Assembly (NCBI RefSeq): GCF_963674925.1
Contig: NZ_OY771649.1
Location: forward strand, 310,001 to 374,000
Direction of reading: 5' to 3'
Length of the DNA: 64,000 bases
Source of the DNA: an uncultured Draconibacterium sp.
GTDB taxonomy: Bacteria; Bacteroidota; Bacteroidia; Bacteroidales; Prolixibacteraceae
Below the pieces are notes generated by a model. That model saw nothing but the letters and a program-made list of their open reading frames with translations. It was not told the origin of the DNA and made no database searches. Shown one piece after another: positions 48,053 through 57,223 of this stretch (position 1 is its first letter; each line of letters opens with the position of its first letter). The position numbers were made by a program, and so were the translations under genes.

Positions 48053-49991
48053 GTGTGCCCAGCATGAGCATGTGCACACTTTACTGTAAGCTCTGAAAAA
48101 ATGTTTAAAATACAAATTTTTATTGTTAAACGTTAAAGTGTACATGAGAATTTTCCAGAGGGTGTAAGTCCCTTATGTGCCATCCGCCAGCTGGCGGATG
48201 GAAGCATTAGCAAGTGGCAAGCTGGTTGCGGGTAACTGCAGCAGTGAAGGAAGCCAACCGGCAAACTCCGGTACTGACGAACAGAAACGACATATGAGGC
48301 TATCGAAACATGGATAAGCAAGCACATCATTGTAACGTCCTATAAACTTCGGTTATGTTCGGTAGTAGATGTCGCAGCGATTGGAGGAAGGAAGATGCTC
48401 TTACCTGGGGAGATCCTGATGTCCGCCAGCTGGCGGGCCGTCAGGAAGTCAGCAGACGCCATAGTAGGTTCAGGAAACGAGCTGTCAGAAAACGGCGGAG
48501 GCCTCACAGAGGAACTGAAGGGCTGAACGCATGAGTTGTTCCAAATGTTGCAGGGAGGCATTTCCCAGCCCTGCATTAGGAGGAACAGGGAAACAAAGCA
48601 TGATTCTGAGATGATTGAACAAATTCTAACGCGGAAAAACCTGTTACAGGCAATGTATAAAGTCCGGCAGAACCACGGTTCGGCAGGAGTTGACGGTATG
48701 CCGGTAACCCGCTTGTCAGACTTACTTGCTATCGACAAGAAAGAACTAACAGCTAAGGTTCGAAGCGGGAAGTATTTACCACAAGCCATTTTAGGAGTAG
48801 AGATTCCGAAAGGAAAAGGGAAAACCCGTTTACTGGGGATCCCTACAGTAACCGATCGCCTGTTACAACAGGCAGTTTTACAAGTAATCACGGCACGTTT
48901 CGAGTATGAGTTTTCGGATTCCAGTTTTGGATTCCGCCCCAACCGGAGCGTGCAACAGGCAGTACTGAAGGCAAAGGGCTACATCAACGAGGGGTTTCAG
49001 CATATCGTCGATATCGACCTGAAAACTTTCTTCGACGAAGTAAACCACTGCTACCTTCTGCAACTGCTTTACCGCAAAATCAAATGCCGCGAAACGATGC
49101 GTCTTATCCGCAAGTGGCTGCGTTCCCCGATTCAAATCAAGGGAAAACTGGTTAAACGCCGCAAAGGCGTACCGCAGGGCAGCCCGCTGAGCCCGTTACT
49201 GTCGAACATCATGCTACATGAACTCGACAGGGAACTGGAACGGCAAGGCTTTCGATTTGTTCGTTATGCTGATGACTTTAGTATTTATCTGAAAACTAAA
49301 ACATCCGCCCGAAAAGTTGGGAATAACATCTATCGTTTTCTGAAACGAAAACTGAAGTTGCCCATCAACCGGGAGAAAAGCGGTATCCGTCGTCCTGTAC
49401 ATTTTATCCTTCTCGGTTTTGGCTTTGTGCCAACCTACCGGAAAGGTGAACGCGGCAAGTATCAACTGGTAGTATCAGAAAAGAGCTGGAGCAGTTTAAA
49501 GTACAAACTGAAAACCATCACCCGCAAGACCACCCCAATGAGTTTCGACGAGCGTATCGGAAAACTTAACGAGGTTCAGCGCGGCTGGATCAATGCTTTC
49601 CGTTTGGCAAGTATACAGATCAAACTCGCTGACCTTGACGGGTGGCTTCGCAACCGCCTCCGATATTGTATTTGGCATTACTGGAAGAAACCCGAACGAA
49701 AAAGGAAAAACCTGATTCGTTTAGGCGTCGATCCGGGAAAAGCCTATCAATGGAGCCGTTCGCGAATGGGTGGCTGGGCTATTGCCCAAAGCCCAATTCT
49801 TGGTACTACAATTACTGTTGATCGGTTGAAAATGCGGGGTTACGTTCCTTTGCTGGATCTTTACAACGAGGTGAAACCAAAATCACCGTTGTTTCCTATG
49901 ACTTAGCGAACCGCCGTATACGAGACCCGTACGTACGGTGGTGTGAGAGCCTCTCCCTGCTAGCGTTTGCTGGCGGGGCGGGCTACTCGAT
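48053..49991 (+). mobile_element. Group II intron (IIC-attC type), copy 2
   Basis: 1939 bases at a constant 4322-base offset from copy 1, same ends and ORF. The rejoined core GTTGTGCGTA complements TACGCACAAC at 50476-50485. Confidence 0.88.
48611..49906 (+). CDS. ltrA: Group II intron reverse transcriptase/maturase, copy 2
   Basis: 431 residues, identical to copy 1, with YADD and domain X intact. Identity in all reading frames points to very recent spread within the array. Confidence 0.93.
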   Translation: MIEQILTRKNLLQAMYKVRQNHGSAGVDGMPVTRLSDLLAIDKKELTAKVRSGKYLPQAILGVEIPKGKGKTRLLGIPTVTDRLLQQAVLQVITARFEYEFSDSSFGFRPNRSVQQAVLKAKGYINEGFQHIVDIDLKTFFDEVNHCYLLQLLYRKIKCRETMRLIRKWLRSPIQIKGKLVKRRKGVPQGSPLSPLLSNIMLHELDRELERQGFRFVRYADDFSIYLKTKTSARKVGNNIYRFLKRKLKLPINREKSGIRRPVHFILLGFGFVPTYRKGERGKYQLVVSEKSWSSLKYKLKTITRKTTPMSFDERIGKLNEVQRGWINAFRLASIQIKLADLDGWLRNRLRYCIWHYWKKPERKRKNLIRLGVDPGKAYQWSRSRMGGWAIAQSPILGTTITVDRLKMRGYVPLLDLYNEVKPKSPLFPMT

Positions 49992-50006
49992 TGTGCGTAG
50001 TTTTTT

Positions 50007-50438
50007 TCATTTATTTTTTATGTATCTCATTATAATTGAAGAGCCTCCACCTTTATTGTCAAAAACTGATTCAATTTCTCCCCAATTAAATTTTCTTTTC
50101 GTGCCAATTTCTCTATCCAGCCAGTCGCTATACTCCTTTTGTTTTATTTTTTCCTTTTCAATCGAATGGTCCCACCAACTTTTATTTGTTTGAATTGGAT
50201 TTTGGTCAACGATAAAACTAATTACTTGTATTGTGGAATTGAAAAATGAAAAAGTCATTAAGAAATATTCATTTTCAATTTTTAAGTTTTTTACTGTTAT
50301 GCTTGTCCAACCGTTTTGGAAGTCTGTTTCAACTTGAGATTCCCCTAAGTTTAAATTCTTTAATTCCAAAATTGTCAGGTTTGGATTAATTGAATTATTA
50401 GAATCTATTGTTATATGTCCAGTTTTAATGTCAATCAT
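50007..50438 (-). CDS. Hypothetical small protein, cassette cargo
   Basis: 143 residues, no signal or membrane segment. Ends in GEIESVFDNKGGGSSIIMRYI, a pattern reminiscent of small Bacteroidota immunity-like proteins, but I cannot assign a family. Complete single-gene cassette with perfect 10-base complementary cores on either side. Confidence 0.65.
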   Translation of the reverse strand: MIDIKTGHITIDSNNSINPNLTILELKNLNLGESQVETDFQNGWTSITVKNLKIENEYFLMTFSFFNSTIQVISFIVDQNPIQTNKSWWDHSIEKEKIKQKEYSDWLDREIGTKRKFNWGEIESVFDNKGGGSSIIMRYIKNK

Positions 50439-50475
50439 GTAAAATTATTAACGCAAGATTTCCTTAATTTAAAAT

Positions 50476-50607
50476 TACGCACAACGGTTGGTACATGTTG
50501 TCGGGGCGGATTTCGGAGAGCGTTCCTGTCCGGCAGGACACGGAACTGCGAAACGAGAATCCGCAGCTGGCGTACCACCATACCCCGCCCTGCAATATGT
50601 ACCGTGT
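50476..50607 (-). other. attC site split by intron 3
   Basis: Outer core TACGCACAAC (50476-50485), common arms, and loop CGTTCCTGTCCGGCAGGACACGG without added palindromes. The inner core continues across intron 3 as GT|TAGCGGT. Confidence 0.7.
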
Positions 50608-51271
50608 GTGTGCCCAGCATGAGCATGTGCACACACTACTGAAAGCTCAGGAAAAATGTTGAAAATACAAATTTTCGGTGTTAAATGGTAGTGTGATGCA
50701 TAAAATTATTCCAGAGGGTGTAAGTCCCTTACGGGCGGAGGTAACGCTTCGAACCGTTAGTAAGTCGCAAGCTCGTTAATCGTGAGGTTAGGAGTGAAGG
50801 AAGCGAGACTACAAACTCCGGTACTGACGAACAGAAACTGGATACGAGGCTTGATAAACCGGATGAGCAAGCACATCATTGTAACGTCCTAAAGCCTGAA
50901 AAGGATAGTGTTTATTAAGTAGATTCAGCAGGGATTGGAGGAAGGAAGATGCTCTTACCTGGGGAGATCCTGATGTCCGCCAGCTGGCGGGCCGTCAGGA
51001 AGTCAGCAGACGCCATAGTACCTAACAGTAACGAGCTGCATTAGTTGCAGAGGTCTCACAAGTTAGGGAAGGGCTGAACGTTGGGCTGTCCTAAATTCGA
51101 TATGGAAGCTTGAGTTTTCTCATCTAGCCATATCCTAAACTCGGACATAGCTATCATGGTGAAAAGAGCATGGTATTGATGCTTAGCGAACCGCCGTATA
51201 CGAGACCCGTACGTACGGTGGTGTGAGAGCCTCTCCCTGCTAGCGTTTGCTGGCGGGGCGGGCTACTCGAT
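50608..51271 (+). mobile_element. ORF-less group II intron related to the other copies
   Basis: 664 bases with the same 5' end (GTGTGCCCAGCATGAGCATG), a central stretch almost identical to copies 1, 2 and 4 (50934-51022), and an identical domain V/VI end (from TTAGCGAACCGCC to CTACTCGAT). Other parts differ with compensating changes on both sides of stems, for example CGAGCTGCATTAGTTGCAGAGG against CGAGCTGTCAGAAAACGGCGG in the others. No reverse transcriptase; domain IV is only about 100 bases. Probably spliced and moved by the maturase in trans. Confidence 0.8.
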
Positions 51272-51337
51272 TAGCGGTTCGTGCTTTTTCTTTTTTTGTT
51301 TTTTGTTCTATAAATTTTCATTGTCTATTACTAAACT

Positions 51338-51682
51338 TTAAAACGGAGGAATGTCTAAATGAATTGAGTCATTAGATTCTTCAACGATTATTGTCAGTCT
51401 TGAATGGAGATGTACTTCATCATAGAATTTGTAATGTTGAATATTTTTATTCTCCGTGTCGGATAGCTTTATTTTTAAATGCAATTCTCCCTCCGACATT
51501 TTTTTTGACGCTGCAAGCATGTATTTGAAGAATTTATAAAAGCTTTCTTTATCTTGCCATTCAGTAGTAATTTTATCAGATGGGAGGAAAGGTTTAAAAT
51601 AACTTGGACGTGATTTAATACAAGCTTTTATCAATGCCTCTTTTATGTTCTCAGTAGAATTTATTTTGTTATTATCTATCAT
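51338..51682 (-). CDS. Hypothetical protein, third gene of multi-gene cassette
   Basis: 114 residues, no signal. It overlaps the upstream gene by 4 bases (ATGA), so translation is coupled. Helical N terminus and a beta-rich end (HLHSRLTIIVEESNDSIHLD). No family recognised. Confidence 0.65.
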   Translation of the reverse strand: MIDNNKINSTENIKEALIKACIKSRPSYFKPFLPSDKITTEWQDKESFYKFFKYMLAASKKMSEGELHLKIKLSDTENKNIQHYKFYDEVHLHSRLTIIVEESNDSIHLDIPPF

Positions 51683-53484
51683 TTGTGTTTATATATATCA
51701 AAATAGTTTTTTTTGAAATCTTCTTCAGCCTTTAAATATAAATCGAAAAAAATCTGTATTTCTCTTTCTGGCGTATATCCTCTTTCTCTTTTATAAGAAT
51801 CTGAAACATGACTTATCTCTTCAAAAACTTTAAAATATTTTCTTAACCAATAATGAATCTTATCATAATATACCGCATCTTGAGCATCAATACCATATCT
51901 CTCATCGTATTTCTTAATTTCTGAATGTTCACTATTTGCTCTTTCACATTGTTTCGTAATAATTTCCCTTTTGACTTTAAATAATTGTTTAGCATCGTTT
52001 TCATAATCGCTATAATGCCTGTAATTTGGGGTTCTTAATGAATGTCGAAAATCTCCAACAACTTCAACATTATCCTTGATGTGGGTATAAACTGCATTCT
52101 TATCAGGTTCTAATATTTCAAATATTTTAAGTCTATGCGCACTTAATATTTCAAAATTTAAATATTGATGTATTGCATAGAAATGTTCTAATTTAAAATC
52201 ATTTCTACTTAGAACTTTTGACCAAATCCATTTATCCGAATGTTTTAAAAGTAATTCGTTTGTTATTGAAATAAATTCGTTACAACTAATTAAATCCCAT
52301 GACAATTTTTCTGCAAATTTTTCTAAGTGTAAAGGTGTTAAATATTTATTCGAACTAAATTGATGCCATTCACCTTCATAAGGTCCTTTTTCATCCCAAT
52401 AAGGTTTGCAGTGACCAACTTCCCAATTTGTTGCCTTCTCAGATAAAGTTTGGACACTTATAGGTATATGGTTATATCGTGCTATAGGAGCAGGACTATA
52501 AATATAATTTCCGCAGCCTGTCCCCCAATCAATATAATCTCTGTGTTCATGTATAAAGACGTCATCAATACCAATAACATCAAATTGTAAAGCCATATTT
52601 AAATCAAATTCACTTACAAAGGCTTTCAATAATTCTACACTCCACTTTACATTCGAATTTGAACTCAAACTTTTAAAATTCCATAGTTTTTTAAATTTAT
52701 TTATGATAAATTCATCAATAGAAATAGATTGATTTTTGGACATGAGTTCAAAATCAAGTTTCTCATAGAAAATTAAAATTAATTCATTTGACCAATCAAC
52801 ATTCTTGCTCTTACTTAGAATTTGAAAATTAAGTAGTTCCTTGAATTCTTGAATTTCTTCAATCGTCCAAAGTAGATTACTAGAAACTTGTAAATATTTA
52901 AAAATTTCACTGTTAAGTTTATTTTTATACTTTCTTAAATCCTCAAAACTTAGTTTTAGTGTGTTAGTATTAATTACCTCCCTAATCCAATATGATGTTG
53001 GAAAATCTAATATCATTTTCAGATTCCACTCGATATTACTTATAATTGCGAATTTTTCTAACCAAAATATTTTTGTTGAATCTTTGTCGTGTTTTGATAT
53101 TATAAAGCGAACTAATTTTTCATCCCAATACATTTGAGAATGAGAAATTATAGAGTTAACATATATCACTTCCCAATATTTATTTAATAACCTCTCAGTC
53201 CATATAATTTTTGGATTATCTGAAATTTTGAACCAATTTATTTCTTTATAGTTAGTATCAATTAGGTCTTCAAGGTCAGGCGTGTGATAATTATAGCATA
53301 ATGTTTCCCAATTAAATTCATTAGAATGAAGTTTAATATACTCCAAATCTACATCATCTTTATTTTCAATATATTCCGCATCGAAAAAAAAGTTATCTTC
53401 TTTTTTATTTGGAATTTTATAGTGAACGTATAAAAAATCTAATAGGTCAAAATTTGTTTTTAATGCTGTTATTATTTTTTCCAT
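51679..53484 (-). CDS. Large Trp-rich repeat protein, multi-gene cassette
   Basis: 601 residues, no signal or membrane segment. Residues about 45-440 are built of irregular 25-30 residue units with the pattern LS.N..(I/V)(K/D/E)W(S/T).E(L/I)(L/I)..F...(L/F)(D/N).. . Examples are ISDNPKIIWTERLLNKYWEV, LSKSKNVDWSNELILIFYEK, LSSNSNVKWSVELLKAFVSE and LSRNDFKLEHFYAIHQYLNF. This is a solenoid-like architecture. The C-terminal 130 residues are charged and helical. Very AT-rich compared with the host genes. No catalytic motif recognised; possibly a sensor or scaffold of an accessory system. Confidence 0.75.
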   Translation of the reverse strand: MEKIITALKTNFDLLDFLYVHYKIPNKKEDNFFFDAEYIENKDDVDLEYIKLHSNEFNWETLCYNYHTPDLEDLIDTNYKEINWFKISDNPKIIWTERLLNKYWEVIYVNSIISHSQMYWDEKLVRFIISKHDKDSTKIFWLEKFAIISNIEWNLKMILDFPTSYWIREVINTNTLKLSFEDLRKYKNKLNSEIFKYLQVSSNLLWTIEEIQEFKELLNFQILSKSKNVDWSNELILIFYEKLDFELMSKNQSISIDEFIINKFKKLWNFKSLSSNSNVKWSVELLKAFVSEFDLNMALQFDVIGIDDVFIHEHRDYIDWGTGCGNYIYSPAPIARYNHIPISVQTLSEKATNWEVGHCKPYWDEKGPYEGEWHQFSSNKYLTPLHLEKFAEKLSWDLISCNEFISITNELLLKHSDKWIWSKVLSRNDFKLEHFYAIHQYLNFEILSAHRLKIFEILEPDKNAVYTHIKDNVEVVGDFRHSLRTPNYRHYSDYENDAKQLFKVKREIITKQCERANSEHSEIKKYDERYGIDAQDAVYYDKIHYWLRKYFKVFEEISHVSDSYKRERGYTPEREIQIFFDLYLKAEEDFKKNYFDIYKHK

Positions 53485-53485
53485 T

Positions 53486-54187
53486 TTATCCCGATTTATA
53501 AATTACACTATTGACAAAATATATTCCGGTTACATTTTCTCTGTAAAATGAAAAACATAATTCCTTATCCTCTGAGAAATTTATTTTCGACTCATATTTT
53601 TTCTCAGATTTCATTTTCAATTCTGAAAAAAAGAAACCTTGGATTAGATATTCGATTATTGATTTGGGATGATTAATTTCTTTATTTTCCTTCTTTGTTG
53701 AAAGAGGAATTCCTTTATAAGTAAAGTGTTTAAATGAATGAAAAACTCCTCCAGTAAATTCATTTTTTGTTTGGTCATTTTTTAATTTATTTACTTTTCT
53801 AAATAACTCTACCCTTAAAACATGCGAACTGACCATTTCATCAACTAGTTCCAAAATCCAGGCAAATTGTTCGGTTTTCAAAAAATCAGAAAATTGGTCC
53901 ATAGTGCCAATATTTTCAATTCGATAAAGCGCTTCAAGTACTTTGCTAACATCGTCCTTACCAAAATATTCAGGATATTTTTCGCATGCTTCAATTAGAA
54001 CGCTATTCAAAATTTGATAAAACACAGTAGTGCTAATAATGATAAATTTTCTTCCTGCAATTCCAATTTCATTATAATTACTAATGTCTAAGCCGCTTTT
54101 AGCAAATGGTCTCCCTTCGGTTTTCATTAAAAGCAGCGATTTGCTATTTATAAATTTCCTAATTTTAGTCAATTCCTTTCGTGTCAT
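53486..54187 (-). CDS. Hypothetical protein, first gene of multi-gene cassette
   Basis: 233 residues, 1 base upstream of the repeat protein. Helical throughout. Contains GGVFHSFKHFTYKGIPLST at about residue 145 and ends with FYRENVTGIYFVNSVIYKS. No recognised family. With the two downstream genes it forms a three-gene operon inside one cassette bounded by perfect 9-base complementary cores. Confidence 0.65.
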   Translation of the reverse strand: MTRKELTKIRKFINSKSLLLMKTEGRPFAKSGLDISNYNEIGIAGRKFIIISTTVFYQILNSVLIEACEKYPEYFGKDDVSKVLEALYRIENIGTMDQFSDFLKTEQFAWILELVDEMVSSHVLRVELFRKVNKLKNDQTKNEFTGGVFHSFKHFTYKGIPLSTKKENKEINHPKSIIEYLIQGFFFSELKMKSEKKYESKINFSEDKELCFSFYRENVTGIYFVNSVIYKSG

Positions 54188-54289
54188 TTTAGTTATTTAG
54201 GCTCTTGTATCGTAATATGCTGATTTAATATTGGCTTAATATAATTTTCAAATCATGTACTTAGCTGCGAATTGTTGTAGTTCAGCATG

Positions 54290-54493
54290 ACCGCTAACGA
54301 TTGCTAGATGTGTAGTGTGCCATTTAGAAACCAATTTCTCTTCTTAACCGACACAGAGCCAAATCAGAGATTTTACGAGTAATTTTAAAGTTCAGACTCT
54401 GTCAAATCTCTGATTTGGCGGAGCTGCTAGGAACCACTGAAAGCCGTGTAACAGCCTCACTGGCACATTACATATACTAGCCTGTTAGCGGTA
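54290..54493 (-). other. Intact long attC site (about 200 bp)
   Basis: Outer core ACCGCTAAC (54290-54298) and inner core GTTAGCGGTA (54484-54493). The arms GCTAGATGTGTAGTGTGCCA and TGGCACATTACATATACTAG pair almost fully. A second inner hairpin is AAATCAGAGATTT...AAATCTCTGATTT. It is different in sequence from the common attC, yet has the same architecture, and is the best example of an undisturbed site. Confidence 0.75.
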
Positions 54494-54575
54494 GGATTTC
54501 TTTATTTTCACATTCGTTTAATCCTCAGTTTAGTTTTATTTCTATTTATATTAATGAATTCTAATTATCTAAATG

Positions 54576-55103
54576 CTACATCTTCTCAATCATACCTAGT
54601 TGCACCACTAAAAATCTGATTATTAAAATAAGTGATATCAATTCAATGATTGGGATACCTATCATTAATTCCTTTCTACTAGATAGGAATTTAACAGACT
54701 TAAATGAAAATAGTGGTACAAGAAAAAGCAGACTAAACGCTCCCATATAGTATATATCTGTACCAATAGCAGAAGTAATTATTTTTTCATTTTGGATTAA
54801 CTCTATAGATTTCCATTCTTTAAAATATTTGGAAAGATGAACGATGATTTCATCATTTTCATTAGCTATTGAATAAAAATAGTGGTTAACATCTTCATAG
54901 TATTCATACCTTCCTTTAGCTTTTATCTTGTAATTTTTACCATTTGAAATCTGAATTTCTTTTTTAATTATTTTCGCCCTATCTACTTCTTGTGCAGGAA
55001 GGGTGATATCCGCGAATACAAGTAAAAAAGAAAAGAACGAAAATGCAGAAAAGTATAAGTAGATTAATCTAATTTTTTTCATTTTTAAGGTTGAATAATT
55101 CAT
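54576..55103 (-). CDS. Hypothetical membrane protein, cassette cargo
   Basis: 175 residues (168 if it starts at the Met at 55082). Hydrophobic segments at about 15-35, 115-135 and 145-168. The loop between the first two is exported (about 80 residues, beta-rich). It resembles DUF3592-like small membrane proteins only in layout. The cassette has perfect 10-base complementary cores. Confidence 0.65.
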   Translation of the reverse strand: MNYSTLKMKKIRLIYLYFSAFSFFSFLLVFADITLPAQEVDRAKIIKKEIQISNGKNYKIKAKGRYEYYEDVNHYFYSIANENDEIIVHLSKYFKEWKSIELIQNEKIITSAIGTDIYYMGAFSLLFLVPLFSFKSVKFLSSRKELMIGIPIIELISLILIIRFLVVQLGMIEKM

Positions 55104-55152
55104 TGTATCCTAGTTCTAATTTAATTGCACTCTAACAATGACGCGTTTATCT

Positions 55153-55284
55153 TACCGCTAACGGCCTGCGGTATGAGTAGTGCGGGATTTAGAAACACTA
55201 ACTTTTCAAACCGCAAAATCGCTAATTAAATGCGCCTCACTTTTATTTTTAGCAACTGCCCCCGCATTACTTATTACCGTTTGT
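55153..55284 (-). other. attC site split by intron 4
   Basis: Outer core TACCGCTAAC (55153-55162). Arms GGCCTGCGGTATGAGTAGTGCGGG and CCCCGCATTACTTATTACCG (first 20 bases shown by position) are imperfect complements. The inner core is rebuilt across intron 4 as GT|TGGGTGT. Yet another attC sequence variant. Confidence 0.65.
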
Positions 55285-57223
55285 GTGTGCCCAGCATGAG
55301 CATGTGCACACTTTACTGTAAGCTCTGAAAAAATGTTTAAAATACAAATTTTTATTGTTAAACGTTAAAGTGTACATGAGAATTTTCCAGAGGGTGTAAG
55401 TCCCTTATGTGCCATCCGCCAGCTGGCGGATGGAAGCATTAGCAAGTGGCAAGCTGGTTGCGGGTAACTGCAGCAGTGAAGGAAGCCAACCGGCAAACTC
55501 CGGTACTGACGAACAGAAACGACATATGAGGCTATCGAAACATGGATAAGCAAGCACATCATTGTAACGTCCTATAAACTTCGGTTATGTTCGGTAGTAG
55601 ATGTCGCAGCGATTGGAGGAAGGAAGATGCTCTTACCTGGGGAGATCCTGATGTCCGCCAGCTGGCGGGCCGTCAGGAAGTCAGCAGACGCCATAGTAGG
55701 TTCAGGAAACGAGCTGTCAGAAAACGGCGGAGGCCTCACAGAGGAACTGAAGGGCTGAACGCATGAGTTGTTCCAAATGTTGCAGGGAGGCATTTCCCAG
55801 CCCTGCATTAGGAGGAACAGGGAAACAAAGCATGATTCTGAGATGATTGAACAAATTCTAACGCGGAAAAACCTGTTACAGGCAATGTATAAAGTCCGGC
55901 AGAACCACGGTTCGGCAGGAGTTGACGGTATGCCGGTAACCCGCTTGTCAGACTTACTTGCTATCGACAAGAAAGAACTAACAGCTAAGGTTCGAAGCGG
56001 GAAGTATTTACCACAAGCCATTTTAGGAGTAGAGATTCCGAAAGGAAAAGGGAAAACCCGTTTACTGGGGATCCCTACAGTAACCGATCGCCTGTTACAA
56101 CAGGCAGTTTTACAAGTAATCACGGCACGTTTCGAGTATGAGTTTTCGGATTCCAGTTTTGGATTCCGCCCCAACCGGAGCGTGCAACAGGCAGTACTGA
56201 AGGCAAAGGGCTACATCAACGAGGGGTTTCAGCATATCGTCGATATCGACCTGAAAACTTTCTTCGACGAAGTAAACCACTGCTACCTTCTGCAACTGCT
56301 TTACCGCAAAATCAAATGCCGCGAAACGATGCGTCTTATCCGCAAGTGGCTGCGTTCCCCGATTCAAATCAAGGGAAAACTGGTTAAACGCCGCAAAGGC
56401 GTACCGCAGGGCAGCCCGCTGAGCCCGTTACTGTCGAACATCATGCTACATGAACTCGACAGGGAACTGGAACGGCAAGGCTTTCGATTTGTTCGTTATG
56501 CTGATGACTTTAGTATTTATCTGAAAACTAAAACATCCGCCCGAAAAGTTGGGAATAACATCTATCGTTTTCTGAAACGAAAACTGAAGTTGCCCATCAA
56601 CCGGGAGAAAAGCGGTATCCGTCGTCCTGTACATTTTATCCTTCTCGGTTTTGGCTTTGTGCCAACCTACCGGAAAGGTGAACGCGGCAAGTATCAACTG
56701 GTAGTATCAGAAAAGAGCTGGAGCAGTTTAAAGTACAAACTGAAAACCATCACCCGCAAGACCACCCCAATGAGTTTCGACGAGCGTATCGGAAAACTTA
56801 ACGAGGTTCAGCGCGGCTGGATCAATGCTTTCCGTTTGGCAAGTATACAGATCAAACTCGCTGACCTTGACGGGTGGCTTCGCAACCGCCTCCGATATTG
56901 TATTTGGCATTACTGGAAGAAACCCGAACGAAAAAGGAAAAACCTGATTCGTTTAGGCGTCGATCCGGGAAAAGCCTATCAATGGAGCCGTTCGCGAATG
57001 GGTGGCTGGGCTATTGCCCAAAGCCCAATTCTTGGTACTACAATTACTGTTGATCGGTTGAAAATGCGGGGTTACGTTCCTTTGCTGGATCTTTACAACG
57101 AGGTGAAACCAAAATCACCGTTGTTTCCTATGACTTAGCGAACCGCCGTATACGAGACCCGTACGTACGGTGGTGTGAGAGCCTCTCCCTGCTAGCGTTT
57201 GCTGGCGGGGCGGGCTACTCGAT
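55285..57223 (+). mobile_element. Group II intron (IIC-attC type), copy 3 with ORF
   Basis: 1939 bases, constant 11554-base offset from copy 1, same ends. The rejoined core GTTGGGTGT complements ACACCCAAC at 59674-59682. Confidence 0.88.
55843..57138 (+). CDS. ltrA: Group II intron reverse transcriptase/maturase, copy 3
   Basis: 431 residues, identical to the other two copies, all reverse transcriptase blocks and domain X intact. Confidence 0.93.
   Translation: MIEQILTRKNLLQAMYKVRQNHGSAGVDGMPVTRLSDLLAIDKKELTAKVRSGKYLPQAILGVEIPKGKGKTRLLGIPTVTDRLLQQAVLQVITARFEYEFSDSSFGFRPNRSVQQAVLKAKGYINEGFQHIVDIDLKTFFDEVNHCYLLQLLYRKIKCRETMRLIRKWLRSPIQIKGKLVKRRKGVPQGSPLSPLLSNIMLHELDRELERQGFRFVRYADDFSIYLKTKTSARKVGNNIYRFLKRKLKLPINREKSGIRRPVHFILLGFGFVPTYRKGERGKYQLVVSEKSWSSLKYKLKTITRKTTPMSFDERIGKLNEVQRGWINAFRLASIQIKLADLDGWLRNRLRYCIWHYWKKPERKRKNLIRLGVDPGKAYQWSRSRMGGWAIAQSPILGTTITVDRLKMRGYVPLLDLYNEVKPKSPLFPMT

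Noticed and set aside
37526..50607. MITE interpretation of the common palindromic sites
   Set aside because: No flanking target duplications, and the core complementarity extends across the genes rather than across the sites themselves, which fits attC better.
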